A stretch of DNA of 64,000 nt from Bin103 sp002238925 (lineage in GTDB: Bacteria > Spirochaetota > Spirochaetia > SZUA-6 > Bin103), in the NCBI GenBank assembly GCA_965208065.1, contig OZ242313.1, forward strand, positions 2,666,001 through 2,730,000, given 5' to 3'. Shown piece after piece: positions 50,832 through 59,911 of the stretch. The translations under genes were made by a program, and so were the position numbers. The stretch's first letter is position 1; the number at the start of each line of letters is the position of its first letter. The notes beneath the pieces are model-generated. The model searched no databases. It saw only the letters and a list, made by a program, of their open reading frames with translations, and was not told where the DNA came from.

Positions 50832-52066
50832 GTCGTCGTCTGGGGCCACGGCTGGACGATCTCGCCCAGCAGGTCGAAATCTATCTTGGCGTAGTGCGCG
50901 GTGGCTCGCGGATCGCGGTGTCTCAGAACACTGGCGATGCCGGCCAGGGACACCCCGTTGCGCAACATGGCGGTCGCCGCCGAGTGGCGCAGGAGGTGTG
51001 CACCGTGCTGAGGCGCCTTGACCCCTGCTCGACGAAGCGTCCTGTCCACGACACCGGATACGGCGAGCCGAGTCATCGGGCGCCGCGGCGCCAGCGCAGA
51101 GATGAACACCTGTGGCACCGGCAACGGCGGTCTTCCACGGCGCAGATAGGTGACGATGGCGTCGCCAACCTGCTGCGGAAGCGGCAGCCAGTGTTGGTAC
51201 CCACCCTTGCCGCACACAGCGATGCGCCCGTTCTGCCAGTCGATGGCATCGAAACTCAGTTCGGCGACCTCGCTGGCGCGCAGGCCCAACCGAGCGAGCA
51301 GGAGGACTACCGCCCGATCCCTGGCTCCCACGGCATCCTGATCGCTGACGGCGTCGATTACCTTCTCCAGATCGTCAGGCTCGAGGAACCGAGGCGTGGA
51401 GGCGAGTTGGTAGGACGCGATCCGCGGCACCGCATGGATCAGCCCCTCCGAGCATTGCCCGGTGGCGGCGAGGAACCGCAGGAAGGCGCGCATCGCCGTT
51501 GCGATCCCTTGCGCCGTGGCTACCTTGTGGCCAGCACACCGTCGTAGCATGAAGTCTCGCACCGACGTGGCGCTATAGCTCGACGGATCAACTCCACAAC
51601 TAACGATGAAATCGACCACGTAGCGCTGGTAGCCTTCCATCGTGACAGCCGCCACGCCCTGTCGTTCAATCATCCAATCCCGAAATCGCTGCAACAGTGG
51701 CCAGCGCTCGTGCGGCGCCATCGGTTGCTCAGCAGCCGCCAGTACGCCCCGCTCCCGCAGGAACCGGATCAGCGCCTGAGCGGCCGCCATCGAGTTTACG
51801 TTGGGACCCCGCTGATAGCGAACTCGACCGTGCTCGGACAGCTCCGTACGGCACGCCTCGTATCCCGCCACCAAGTCGACGGCAGTGAACGACTTCTCGG
51901 TGAGCCAGTCCGTCCATGCCGCCATACTGCGCAGCGTGAGACTGCGCGAGTTCGGCGGAGAGCCGCGGTCCTGCAGCCAATCTGCAAAGTCGTCGATGTG
52001 GCCGCCCGCGGGTCCAGAACGGAGTCGGCGACAAGTGGTCGCCGATTTCAGATGGTCTTCAAGCAT
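50825..52066 (-). CDS. Tyrosine recombinase, first gene of the trio
   Basis: A 413-residue tyrosine recombinase, the longest of the three. It has an extra ~100-residue N-terminal region ahead of the core-binding domain. The catalytic residues are all visible: Arg in RLGLRASEVAEL, GGYQHWLPLP (lysine turn position), HLLRHSAATAM with Arg360, LRHRDPRATAHY with Tyr392. ATG 52066 is preceded by AAGGAGG with 7-base spacing, a strong ribosome site, so this gene leads the operon. Its promoter would lie in the right end, near the inverted motif copy at 52095. Confidence 0.92.
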   Translation of the reverse strand: MLEDHLKSATTCRRLRSGPAGGHIDDFADWLQDRGSPPNSRSLTLRSMAAWTDWLTEKSFTAVDLVAGYEACRTELSEHGRVRYQRGPNVNSMAAAQALIRFLRERGVLAAAEQPMAPHERWPLLQRFRDWMIERQGVAAVTMEGYQRYVVDFIVSCGVDPSSYSATSVRDFMLRRCAGHKVATAQGIATAMRAFLRFLAATGQCSEGLIHAVPRIASYQLASTPRFLEPDDLEKVIDAVSDQDAVGARDRAVVLLLARLGLRASEVAELSFDAIDWQNGRIAVCGKGGYQHWLPLPQQVGDAIVTYLRRGRPPLPVPQVFISALAPRRPMTRLAVSGVVDRTLRRAGVKAPQHGAHLLRHSAATAMLRNGVSLAGIASVLRHRDPRATAHYAKIDFDLLGEIVQPWPQTTTC

Positions 52067-52171
52067 GGATGCCTCCTTGCTTGAAGGAGCGCGATAATGC
52101 GAAGTATCGGCTACTCCAACTACCCCCTACACCTGCTTGAATCCCTCTTTATCATCCACGCCGCGCCATCT

Positions 52172-52199
52172 ACTCCGCATTATCCCGGACTCCGCATTA
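52172..52199. repeat. 28-bp inverted repeat, right copy
   Basis: Ends exactly at the right tip of the element and is directly followed by the target copy. Reverse complement equals 48850-48877 except for one base. It carries two CCGCATTA motifs. A further diverged copy of the motif, TAATGCGA, lies at 52095-52102. Confidence 0.88.
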
Positions 52200-54242
52200 A
52201 AGTCTCAAATTCCCGGGCTCCGCCCCGCCGCCGAGTGCGAACGGGACGATGTGGTCGATCTCCAGCCGAAAGCGGGAGCCGCAGCGCCGGCCGCTGTGCC
52301 GGTCGACATAGCTGCAACAGCCCTGGTCGCGCCGCCACACCTTCCGCTTCACGGCTACCGGGATGTACCGGGACCGGGAGTCCGGCAACGCGCCAAAGCA
52401 ACTCAACGCGGTGAGGTGCCGCTCCAGAGCCGGCGAGCGCTCCGCCGGCCCCGCCGCACCATACCCGGCGCGGTGCCCAAGCAGATTTGCCGCCGAACCT
52501 GCGACCCGATGGCGGTCCCCCATCGGTGGCCGCGCCGCGCTGGTTGCACGGCCCGGAACACCGCACTTCCCCTCGTCGCCGCCATCGCCGGCGGCGCGCC
52601 CTTGCCGCTTCGGCGGCGAAGCAGCCCGACCGCCGCTGTCACGCCTCCCCGTCGTTGCCGCACACGCGTGCTGCGTCTCGCGACGGCGTCCCGCCGCCCA
52701 AGTGGCGGTTCCACCAGCGTGCTTCGCGTCCTCGACATGCGCGTCCGCATCCGGGCCAGCCCGCTTCGGCGCCGAATCGGAGTGGCGGACAATCCCCCGC
52801 GCTGGCGCTGACTCCGCGTTGCCGCGCCCGGCCACCGAGGCCCGCTTCGGCGCCGAATCGGAGCGGCGGACAATCCCCCGAGCTGCCGCTGACTCCGCGT
52901 TGCCGCGTTCAACCTCCGAGTTGCGCTGCGCCGTCGAATTGGTGCGGCGGACGATCTCCCGCACTGGTGCTGACTCCGCGTTGCCGCGCCCGGCCTCCGA
53001 GGCCCGCTTCGGCGCCGAAGCGGAGCGGCGGACGATCTCCCGAGCTGGCGCTGACTCCGCGTTGCCGCGTTCAACCTCCGAGTTGCGCTGCGCCGCCGAA
53101 TTGGTGCGCCGGACGATCTCCCGCACTGCCGCTGAATTCGCGCTGCCGCGCTCGGCCTCCGTATGCCGGCTCGCCGCCGAATTGGTGCGGCGGACAGTTT
53201 TCCGTAGCGGTGCCGACTTCGCGCCGCCGTGCTCGGCTTCCGTATGCCGGTTCGCCGCCGAAGGAGGGGAAGCGCCATCCCGTACCGCCACCGACGATTC
53301 ATCGTCCCGCTCAACTTCGCTCCGGCGTTCGACAAGGCCCCCGAGCGCGCCAGCGGCGCTCCGCTGCGCCGCGTCCGTATCGCGCCGCGCCGGCTTGCGC
53401 GCGGATCGCGCGCCGTTCACCGAGCCGCGGCCGCCGGTGCGCCGCGTACGCCGTGGCCGCTCCGGGTCGTAGCGGTCCAGGCCGTCCCGCACCAGCCGCG
53501 CCACCAGCCCGCCCAGCGTCAGGTGCGGGTCGGTGTGCGACAGCAACATCTGCAGCTTCTCCAGCCCATGCCGGCACTCCGCGTCGACCGCCGCCTTCAG
53601 CTCCCAGCGCCCAGTGCCGAGCGCGCGCATCCGGTCGTTCGGCTGGGCCAACTCAGGGTCCAATTCCGCCAGCATCTGCTGTACGTCGCGCGTACTTTTG
53701 CCGGCCGCCTGCCGCACCAGCTTCTCCCGCGCCGCCGCGTCCAGCACCGGCCCCGCCGCCGTCCCTCGCTCGCCGGCACCCGCCGGCGCGGACGACGCCG
53801 GTTCGCCTGGCGGACGCGCGTCCCGAGCCGCCTCACCGGAGCCGCCCTTGCCCCCATCGCTGCCCGGCCGACCGGCCCGTTTGCGCTCGTTTCGGTCGCT
53901 GCGCTCGAACAGATTCTGCAGTTGCGCCGCGTTGCTCAAGTTCAGCGACCCGTCCCGCAGCAGATCGCCCGCCGCGCCGACATCGGTGCACAGCTGCATC
54001 GCCTTGATCCTCCGCCAGGCGGCGGCCGCGGTGTAGCCAAGTTCGCGCACCGCGTAGTCGAAGAGGCTGCCGTACCCACGGGTCAGGTGGAGGCGGCGCA
54101 CTTCGATCTCGCGCAGGTGGTCGAGCACCAGGACCTGCAGCGCCTGCTCGTGGCGGGCAAGCTGCGAAGTCTGCGACAGGAGCAGGTAATCGGGGAGCGC
54201 GGCGACCGTGGACCAAAGGGTGGGAGAGGGCGTGTCGTGCAT
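52197..54242 (-). CDS. HNH endonuclease, 3' end interrupted by the element
   Basis: A 681-residue protein with a DUF222-like helical N-terminus (about residues 1-270, including NLSNAAQLQNLFER and LLSHTDPHLTLGGLVARLVRDGL). A ~160-residue repeat region comes next, then a Gly/Arg-rich linker and an HNH domain (CCSYVDRHSGRRCGSRFR, LEIDHIVPFALGGG). The last codons are NLRL followed by a stop created by the element, so the final HNH His residues are missing. The intact gene had 713 residues. Such nucleases occur in many copies in actinobacteria, myxobacteria and others; role unknown. ATG 54242. Confidence 0.85.
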   Translation of the reverse strand: MHDTPSPTLWSTVAALPDYLLLSQTSQLARHEQALQVLVLDHLREIEVRRLHLTRGYGSLFDYAVRELGYTAAAAWRRIKAMQLCTDVGAAGDLLRDGSLNLSNAAQLQNLFERSDRNERKRAGRPGSDGGKGGSGEAARDARPPGEPASSAPAGAGERGTAAGPVLDAAAREKLVRQAAGKSTRDVQQMLAELDPELAQPNDRMRALGTGRWELKAAVDAECRHGLEKLQMLLSHTDPHLTLGGLVARLVRDGLDRYDPERPRRTRRTGGRGSVNGARSARKPARRDTDAAQRSAAGALGGLVERRSEVERDDESSVAVRDGASPPSAANRHTEAEHGGAKSAPLRKTVRRTNSAASRHTEAERGSANSAAVREIVRRTNSAAQRNSEVERGNAESAPAREIVRRSASAPKRASEAGRGNAESAPVREIVRRTNSTAQRNSEVERGNAESAAARGIVRRSDSAPKRASVAGRGNAESAPARGIVRHSDSAPKRAGPDADAHVEDAKHAGGTATWAAGRRRETQHACAATTGRRDSGGRAASPPKRQGRAAGDGGDEGKCGVPGRATSAARPPMGDRHRVAGSAANLLGHRAGYGAAGPAERSPALERHLTALSCFGALPDSRSRYIPVAVKRKVWRRDQGCCSYVDRHSGRRCGSRFRLEIDHIVPFALGGGAEPGNLRL
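52200..52205. repeat. Target-site duplication, right copy
   Basis: AAGTCT, identical to 48818-48823, directly after the right tip. A 6-bp duplication agrees with the 6-7 bp overlap used by tyrosine recombinases. Confidence 0.85.
52764..53249. repeat. Six 81-bp in-frame tandem repeats
   Basis: Exactly six units of 81 bases encode six 27-residue repeats in the HNH protein, each like RNSEVERGNAESAP followed by AREIVRRSASAPK. The first units differ more (RHTEAEHGG, RHTEAERGS), and later ones alternate RNSEVERG and RASEAGRG types, suggesting duplication of a two-unit block. Charged and Ala-rich, probably disordered. Confidence 0.88.
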
Positions 54243-54256
54243 ATACGTAAGTATAT
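54241..54256. promoter_or_regulatory. A/T-rich inverted repeat at the HNH gene start
   Basis: ATATAC-GTAA-GTATAT, an inverted repeat of six bases with a 4-base loop, overlaps the first bases of the HNH start codon region. Such low-GC sequence stands out locally and could be an operator or part of the promoter. Confidence 0.35.
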
Positions 54257-54667
54257 CACGGGATTGAAAATATCCGACTCTGACGAGTCCTTGGAGGCGA
54301 CGAAACAGCGCCCGGAAGGCCGCTCAGCGCGGCGCTGCCGCGTCCACGGAGGCCAAGTTGTTTTCAGAGCGTCGGAGGGTCCGCCGCGCGCCGTAGTGAG
54401 CCGATACGCGCCCCGAAAACCGCGTCAAGTGGTGCGCGCATCTTTTTCGCGATTTATTCTTGTTTGCCATCCGTCGGTGTGGCGGGTCTGCTACCGAGTT
54501 CTGCGTACCCACCCTCACTGGCGCGGTAGGCGACGGCGTCAGGTGATCAGGGCCATAATGGACCACCGGTTGTTGCGGCGAGAGCGCGCGCCATCCGGTC
54601 ATCACGCCTGACACGGTCTCGGACCGGCCGATCGGCGGACTGGGGAATCTTGAGCAGGAGCACATAG
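54257..54667. other. 411-base gap without a convincing gene
   Basis: Between the HNH gene and hsdM. Short frames exist on both strands, but none shows a known motif or a ribosome site. The hsdM ribosome site (AGGAG, 54655-54659) is at its right end. The promoters of both divergent genes should lie here. Confidence 0.5.
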
Positions 54668-56692
54668 TTGGAACACATCGGCGAGATCGAGAAACGGCTC
54701 TGGTCGAGCGCGGACAACCTGCGGGCCAACTCCAACTTCGCCAGCAACGAGTACTTCCTGCCGGTGATGGGGCTGATATTCCTGCGCCACGCCTACAGCC
54801 GCTTCCTCAAGGTCAAGGCGCAGATCGAGCCCTCGCTGCCGCGGCGCGGCGGCAGGCCACGCGCACTCACCAAGGAGGACTTCTCCCGCAAGGGCGCGAT
54901 CTTCCTGCATCCGGAAGCGCAATTCGACCACCTCGTCTCCCTGCCGGACGGCGCCGATCGCGCGCAGGTGATCATTGATGCGATGGAGAAGATCGAGCAG
55001 GACTACGAGACCCTGCGCGGCGCCCTGCCGAAGGCCGAGTACCAGGAACTCGACAACGACGTGCTCGGCCAGATCATGCGAACCTTCAACGACCCGGCCC
55101 TGCGGCGCGCGGACGGCGACGTGTTCGGGCGCATCTACGAGTACTTCCTCACCCAGTTCGCCGACCAGAATGCGCATGACGGCGGCGAGTTCTTCACGCC
55201 CGTCGCGTTGGTGCAGACCATCGTCAACGTCATCGAACCGGACCACGGCCGCGTGCTCGACCCGGCCTGCGGTTCGGGCGGGATGTTCGTGCAGAGCGCG
55301 CACTTCATCGAGCGGATGCACCGTGACCCGACCGAGCAGGCGACCTTCTTCGGCATGGAGAAGAACCCGACGACGATCCGCCTCGCCAACATGAACCTCG
55401 CCGTGCACGGCCTCGAGGGCAACATCCAGAAGGCGATCACCTACTACGAGGATCCGCACGAGCTGTTCGGCAAGTGCGACTTCGTCATGGCCAATCCGCC
55501 ATTCAACGTCGACGAAGTGGATGCGGAGAAGGTCAAGAACGACCCGCGTCTGCCCTATGCCCTGCCTGGCGTGAACAAGAAGGGCAAGGTCTCCAACGGC
55601 AACTACCTGTGGATTTCCTACTTCGACAGCTACCTGAACGACAGCGGCCGGGCCGGGTTCGTGATGTCCTCGCAGGCGACGTCGGCGGGCGGCCAGGAAG
55701 CGAAGGTGCGCCGCAAGCTGATTGAGGCCGGACACCTGGACGTGATGATGGCGATCCGCTCCGGATTCTTCTACACGCGAACGGTGCCATGCGAGTTGTG
55801 GTTCCTCGACAAGGCCAAGCCCGCCGAGCGCCAGGGGAAGGTGCTGATGATCGACGCGCGCAACGTCCACCGGAAGGTAACGCGCAAGATCTACGACTTC
55901 ACGCCGGAGCAGCAGAAGAACCTCGCGGCTATCGTCTGGCTCTATCGGGGCCAGGGCGACCGCCTCCTTGCGCTCGTGGCAGAGCACCTCGACAGCATGG
56001 TCGACGCAGCCGGCAACGCCGCGCCGCCCGTTCGCCGCCTGGGTGACGCGCTTGCCGATGCCGCCGCGGCGTGTGCCGATGGCGAGCTTTTCGGCGACCG
56101 CGCACAGAACCTGACGGAGTTCGACAACGCGCGGGAGTCATTCGCCCACGACCTCGACGCCTTCGAGTCGGCGGCGGGCGAACTCCGCGCCGCATGGGAT
56201 TCGGCCCGCCGCGACAACGCCGGGCTCACGGCGTTCGCCGCCCAGGCCCAGCCCGTGGCAGAAGCAGGGCGCGACCTGATCCGTCAGGCCGATCACCTCC
56301 ACCGCTTACTGTCGCGCGTGACCGAGGGGCGCCGGAACGGCCGCGGCAGCCCGCTCAAAGCGGTCGGCGAAGCGCGCAACGACGCGGTCGAGCATCTCAG
56401 AGCGCCGCGATACTTCTGGCTGCAGGCACGCTGGCTTCAGGAGCGGTTTCCGGACGCGACCCTGCGCGATGTCGAAGGGCTCGTGAAGCTGGTCGGCCAC
56501 GACGAATTGGCCGGCAACGATTGGAGCCTGACACCGGGGCGCTACGTCGGTGTCGCGCCGGAGGAAGAAGACGAGAACTTCGACTTCGCCCAGACGATGC
56601 GGGACATTCACTCGGAACTCGACGTGCTCAACGTGGAGTCCGTCCAACTGGCGGCGACCATCAAGCGGAACTTCGAGGCGCTGGGGCTGTGA
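54668..56692 (+). CDS. hsdM: Type I restriction-modification methyltransferase HsdM
   Basis: A 674-residue N6-adenine methyltransferase subunit. An N-terminal helical domain (EIEKRLWSSADNLRANSNFASNEYFLPVMGLIFLRH region) is followed by the SAM motif DPACGSGG (about residues 198-205) and the catalytic NPPF (about 276-279). A ~230-residue C-terminal part is helical and longer than usual (typical HsdM ~520). TTG 54668 is preferred since AGGAG lies ~9 bases ahead. It normally needs HsdS for target recognition, and no hsdS is found here. Overlaps the DUF1016 gene by 4 bases. Confidence 0.9.
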   Translation: MEHIGEIEKRLWSSADNLRANSNFASNEYFLPVMGLIFLRHAYSRFLKVKAQIEPSLPRRGGRPRALTKEDFSRKGAIFLHPEAQFDHLVSLPDGADRAQVIIDAMEKIEQDYETLRGALPKAEYQELDNDVLGQIMRTFNDPALRRADGDVFGRIYEYFLTQFADQNAHDGGEFFTPVALVQTIVNVIEPDHGRVLDPACGSGGMFVQSAHFIERMHRDPTEQATFFGMEKNPTTIRLANMNLAVHGLEGNIQKAITYYEDPHELFGKCDFVMANPPFNVDEVDAEKVKNDPRLPYALPGVNKKGKVSNGNYLWISYFDSYLNDSGRAGFVMSSQATSAGGQEAKVRRKLIEAGHLDVMMAIRSGFFYTRTVPCELWFLDKAKPAERQGKVLMIDARNVHRKVTRKIYDFTPEQQKNLAAIVWLYRGQGDRLLALVAEHLDSMVDAAGNAAPPVRRLGDALADAAAACADGELFGDRAQNLTEFDNARESFAHDLDAFESAAGELRAAWDSARRDNAGLTAFAAQAQPVAEAGRDLIRQADHLHRLLSRVTEGRRNGRGSPLKAVGEARNDAVEHLRAPRYFWLQARWLQERFPDATLRDVEGLVKLVGHDELAGNDWSLTPGRYVGVAPEEEDENFDFAQTMRDIHSELDVLNVESVQLAATIKRNFEALGL

Positions 56693-57764
56693 CGGAGCGC
56701 AAGACCATGGGACGCCGGCGCACTAGCGCGTCGATCCCGGCACCGCCGGGGAAAGCAGAGTTGCCTGCTGATTACGCCGCGCTGCTCGGTGAGAACAAGG
56801 AGCGCGTTCGCACGGAACGCGTGCGCGTCGTCCTTGCCGCCAACGAGGCGATGGTGCTGCTCTACTGGGACATCGGCAAGGCGATTCTCGCCCGCCAGGA
56901 GCGGGAAGGGTGGGACGCCGGGACCATCGACCGCCTCTCGCACGACCTCCGCGAGGCGTTCCCGGACATGCGCGGATTCTCGCCCGCAACCTCAAGTACA
57001 TGCACGCCTTCGCTGCAGCCTGGCCCGAGCGCGAAATCGTGCAACGCACCGTTGCACAAATACCCTGGCGCAGCAATCTGGCCCTGTTGCACAAATTGGA
57101 CCTCCCCGAGACGCGCATCTGGTACGCCCGCAAGGCCATCGAGCAGGGCTGGAGCCGGGAGATCCTTGAGCTACAGATCCGCGCGCGCCTGTACGAGCGC
57201 CAGGGCGGTGCCGTCACCAACTTCCAGCGGACGCTACCGCCAGCCGAGTCCGATCTGGCCACGCAGGTATTCAATGACCCGTACCTGTTCGACTTCCTCG
57301 GCACCGCCGAACCGCGAACGGAGCGGGAGCTTGAACAGGGGCTTGTAGACCACATCCAGCGCTTCCTGCTGGAGATGGGAGCCGGATTCGCCTTCGTCGG
57401 GCGGCAGGTACTCTTGGAGGTCGGCGACAGCGACTTCCGCGTGGACCTTCTCTTCTACCACCTCAGGCTCCGCCGCTTCGTCGTAGTCGAGCTCAAGGCA
57501 GTCCCGTTCAGCCCCGCCTTCGTCGGCAAGATGAACCTGTACCTGTCTGCCGTCGACGACCTGATGCGCCACCCCGACGACGCCCCCACCATCGGCCTGC
57601 TGCTGTGCAAGGGCAAGGACCGCATGGTCGTGGAGTACGCCCTGCGCGACCTCGCCAAACCCCTCGGCGTCGCGGACTGGAAGACCCGCTTGGTCGAAAT
57701 CCTGCCCGACGATCTTAAGGGCAGCCTCCCGACCATCGAAGAGATCGAGGCAGAGCTCAAGTAG
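56689..57764 (+). CDS. YhcG/DUF1016 PDDEXK nuclease, frame broken
   Basis: A ~359-codon gene encoding a DUF1016 (YhcG-type) protein. The N-domain starts at GTG 56689, overlapping the hsdM stop, and runs to FPDMRGFS. The frame then breaks at the C-run 56983-56985; adding one C gives RNLKYMHAFAAAWPE and the rest in frame. The C-terminal nuclease domain has DFRVDLLFYHLRLRRFVVVELK (D, D, E-x-K). These proteins often lie in type I restriction loci. The break looks like a single-base deletion, either an error or a true mutation. Confidence 0.8.
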
Positions 57765-57765
57765 T

Positions 57766-59523
57766 GCCGAGAAGGACAACCAGATCTACCGCACCTACGC
57801 CGGCTGCGGCGTTGTCGGCGAACAGGAGGAGGTACGGGCCGGGAGCGGCCGGCACCTCAAGTGGCTGCTCGGGCAGCACAAGGCTTACGTATTCTCCCTG
57901 ATTCAGAAGTTCAACCAGGACGTTCTCCCGGACGAGCCCTACTCCGAGCGGAGCGATATCATCGTCATCGTGGACGAGGCGCACCGCACCCAGTACGGAC
58001 GGATGGCGCTGAACCAGCGCAACGCCCTGCCCAACGCCCTCTACATCGCGTTCACGGGCACCCCGCTGATGAAGGAGGACGAACTCACCCGGCGGGTGTT
58101 CGGCGACTATGTGTCCCGGTATGGGTTCCAGCGGGCGGTGGAGGACGGCGCCACCGTGCCTCTCTACTACGATGCGCGTGGCGAGAAGCTTGGCGTCGCC
58201 ACCGACGGCCTGAACGAACGGATCGCCGAGAAGCTCGACGAGTTCGAGGCCGATGACGTCGACGTGGAGCAGCGGCTCGAACGGGAACTGAAGCGCGACT
58301 ACCACATCATCACCGCTCCCGATCGCCTCGACGCCGTCGCCCGGGACTTCGTCTCGCACTACACCACGGCGTGGGAAAGCGGCAAGGCGATGTTGATCGC
58401 CATCGACAAGATCACCGCCGTCAGGATGCACGGCCTGATCGAGAAACACTGGCGTGATCGCGTCAGGCAACTCGAAGGCGAGCTCTCCACCGCGGCCAGC
58501 GGCGAAGAGCGCCTCGCTCTGGAACGTCAGTTCGGCTGGATGAGGAAGACAAAGATCGCGGTCGTCGTCAGCGAGGAGCAGGGCGAGGTCGCCAAGTTCC
58601 GCAACTGGGGTCTCGACGTTCAGCCCCACCGCCGGCTGATCAAGGAGGGCTTCGAGACCGCCGACGGCGAGCGGATAGACGTGGAGAGCGCCTTCAAGAA
58701 GGACAGCCACCCGTTTCGGGTCGCTATCGTCTGCGCGATGTGGCTCACCGGGTTCGACGTCAAGAGCCTAGCCACCCTCTACCTAGACAAGCCACTCAAG
58801 GCGCACACCCTGATGCAGGCCATCGCAAGGGCGAACCGCGTGCACGAAGGCAAGAACAACGGCCTCATTGTCGACTACTGCGGCATCCTGAGGAACCTCC
58901 GGCGTGCGCTCGCCACATTCGCCGGGCACATAGGAGCGGACGACGGGGGCGGGGAGGATCCTCCTGCGAAGCCCCATGAGGAGTTGCTCGACGAACTGGC
59001 CGAGGCCATCGATTCGGTGCGAGAGTTCCTCGCCACGAAGGCGTTTCGCCTTGAGGAGATCATCGACAAGGACGGTTTCGAGCGCAACGCCACCATTGCC
59101 GCCGCCAAGGAGGTGGTCAACGAGAACGACGAGACGCGGAAACGCTTCGAGATCATGGCCCGCATCGTGTTCCGGAAGTTTCGGGCGTGCCTGACCATGA
59201 AGGATGTGCACGTTCACCGCAGCTCCCATGACGCGATCAACATCGTCTACAAGAGCCTACAGGCGGACCGCGACAACGCCGACATCTCCCAGATCATCCG
59301 CGAGCTGCACGACATCGTCGGGGAACTGACCCGCATCCGCGACTGGGAACAGAAGCAGGCGACGCGCGACCAAGTGAAACTAACCATCCGCGACTTTCTG
59401 TACAGCGAAGAAACGGGCCTACCCGAATCGTACTCCGACGACGAGGTCACCATGAAGTCGGATCTGGTCTTCGGCCATTACCTCACGCAACAACAACAAG
59501 GCTTCCCGTTGGCCGCTGGTTGA
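57766..59523 (+). pseudogene. 5'-truncated HsdR (type I restriction subunit)
   Basis: About 585 codons matching the C-terminal half of HsdR: VIVDEAHRTQYGRMA (DEAH box, helicase motif II), AFTGTPL (motif III), then ALYLDKPLKAHTLMQAIARANRVHEGK (motif VI region) and the C-terminal helical domain. The PD-(D/E)XK nuclease domain and the Walker A motif, normally ~400 residues ahead, are missing. The frame begins right after the DUF1016 stop with DNQIYRTYAGCG, an internal HsdR segment. There is no start codon at the junction; the first start is GTG 57970. Restriction activity should be lost. Confidence 0.85.
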
Positions 59524-59555
59524 TCACACCAGACACAGGGAACTAAAATACGGTG

Positions 59556-59906
59556 TCACCTGCCGTACGAGAACTTGGAAACCGGAACTGCCGGGATCCT
59601 TCCGATGACCCGTCCGACTTCCTGAGTCGTCGCACCGAGAACGAGAAGCGAACGGACCAGAAAGTCCATCGACACAGTTGCGTCGGAAGCCTCCATCTTG
59701 GCGATCCGCGATTGGCTCGATCTCAGTTGCTTCGCAAGGTCTTCCTGCGTGAGCCGCAGTGAGATCCGGCGCTCCTTGATTCCCCTGGCCAGAGCGAGCT
59801 TGATCTCTATCAGGGCCGCCTCTTGGTCGGTGAGCCCCAGGAACTCCTTGGGAGTTCCCAGCGTCCACCCGGCTTTCTCGAGCTTCCTGGTCTTTGCTTC
59901 TTTCAT
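59556..59906 (-). CDS. XRE-family antitoxin
   Basis: A 116-residue protein. The N-terminal part is charged (KTRKLEKAGWTLGTPKEFLGL), and the C-terminal half is a Cro/C1-type helix-turn-helix (RLTQEDLAKQLRSSQSRIAKME). It binds the operator and the toxin, as usual for HigA-like antitoxins. ATG 59906 is preferred because GAGGTG lies 9 bases ahead. A GTG at 59915 would overlap the toxin stop. It is second in the operon, so the order is toxin first, as in higBA. Confidence 0.8.
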   Translation of the reverse strand: MKEAKTRKLEKAGWTLGTPKEFLGLTDQEAALIEIKLALARGIKERRISLRLTQEDLAKQLRSSQSRIAKMEASDATVSMDFLVRSLLVLGATTQEVGRVIGRIPAVPVSKFSYGR

Positions 59907-59911
59907 GATCT

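Larger units (their letters stand above)
48824..52199. mobile_element. Three-recombinase transposable element (RIT type)
   Basis: A 3,376-bp element bounded by 6-bp AAGTCT repeats and carrying three overlapping minus-strand tyrosine recombinase genes and no other gene. The ends are built from the 8-mer TAATGCGG in several orientations, with a 28-bp inverted repeat pair near each end. This organisation matches the 'recombinase in trio' family known from other bacteria. The insertion point is exact: removal restores the interrupted HNH gene. Both ends and all three genes look intact, so it may still be active. The name of the specific subfamily is not claimed. Confidence 0.85.

Noticed and set aside
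48850..52199. Element limits at the 28-bp inverted repeats alone
   Set aside because: With the left limit at 48850 there is no target duplication and the HNH frame is not restored; the 48824 limit satisfies both.
52764..53249. 81-bp repeats as a CRISPR array
   Set aside because: Units are contiguous and fully coding, without unique spacers, and no cas gene is near.
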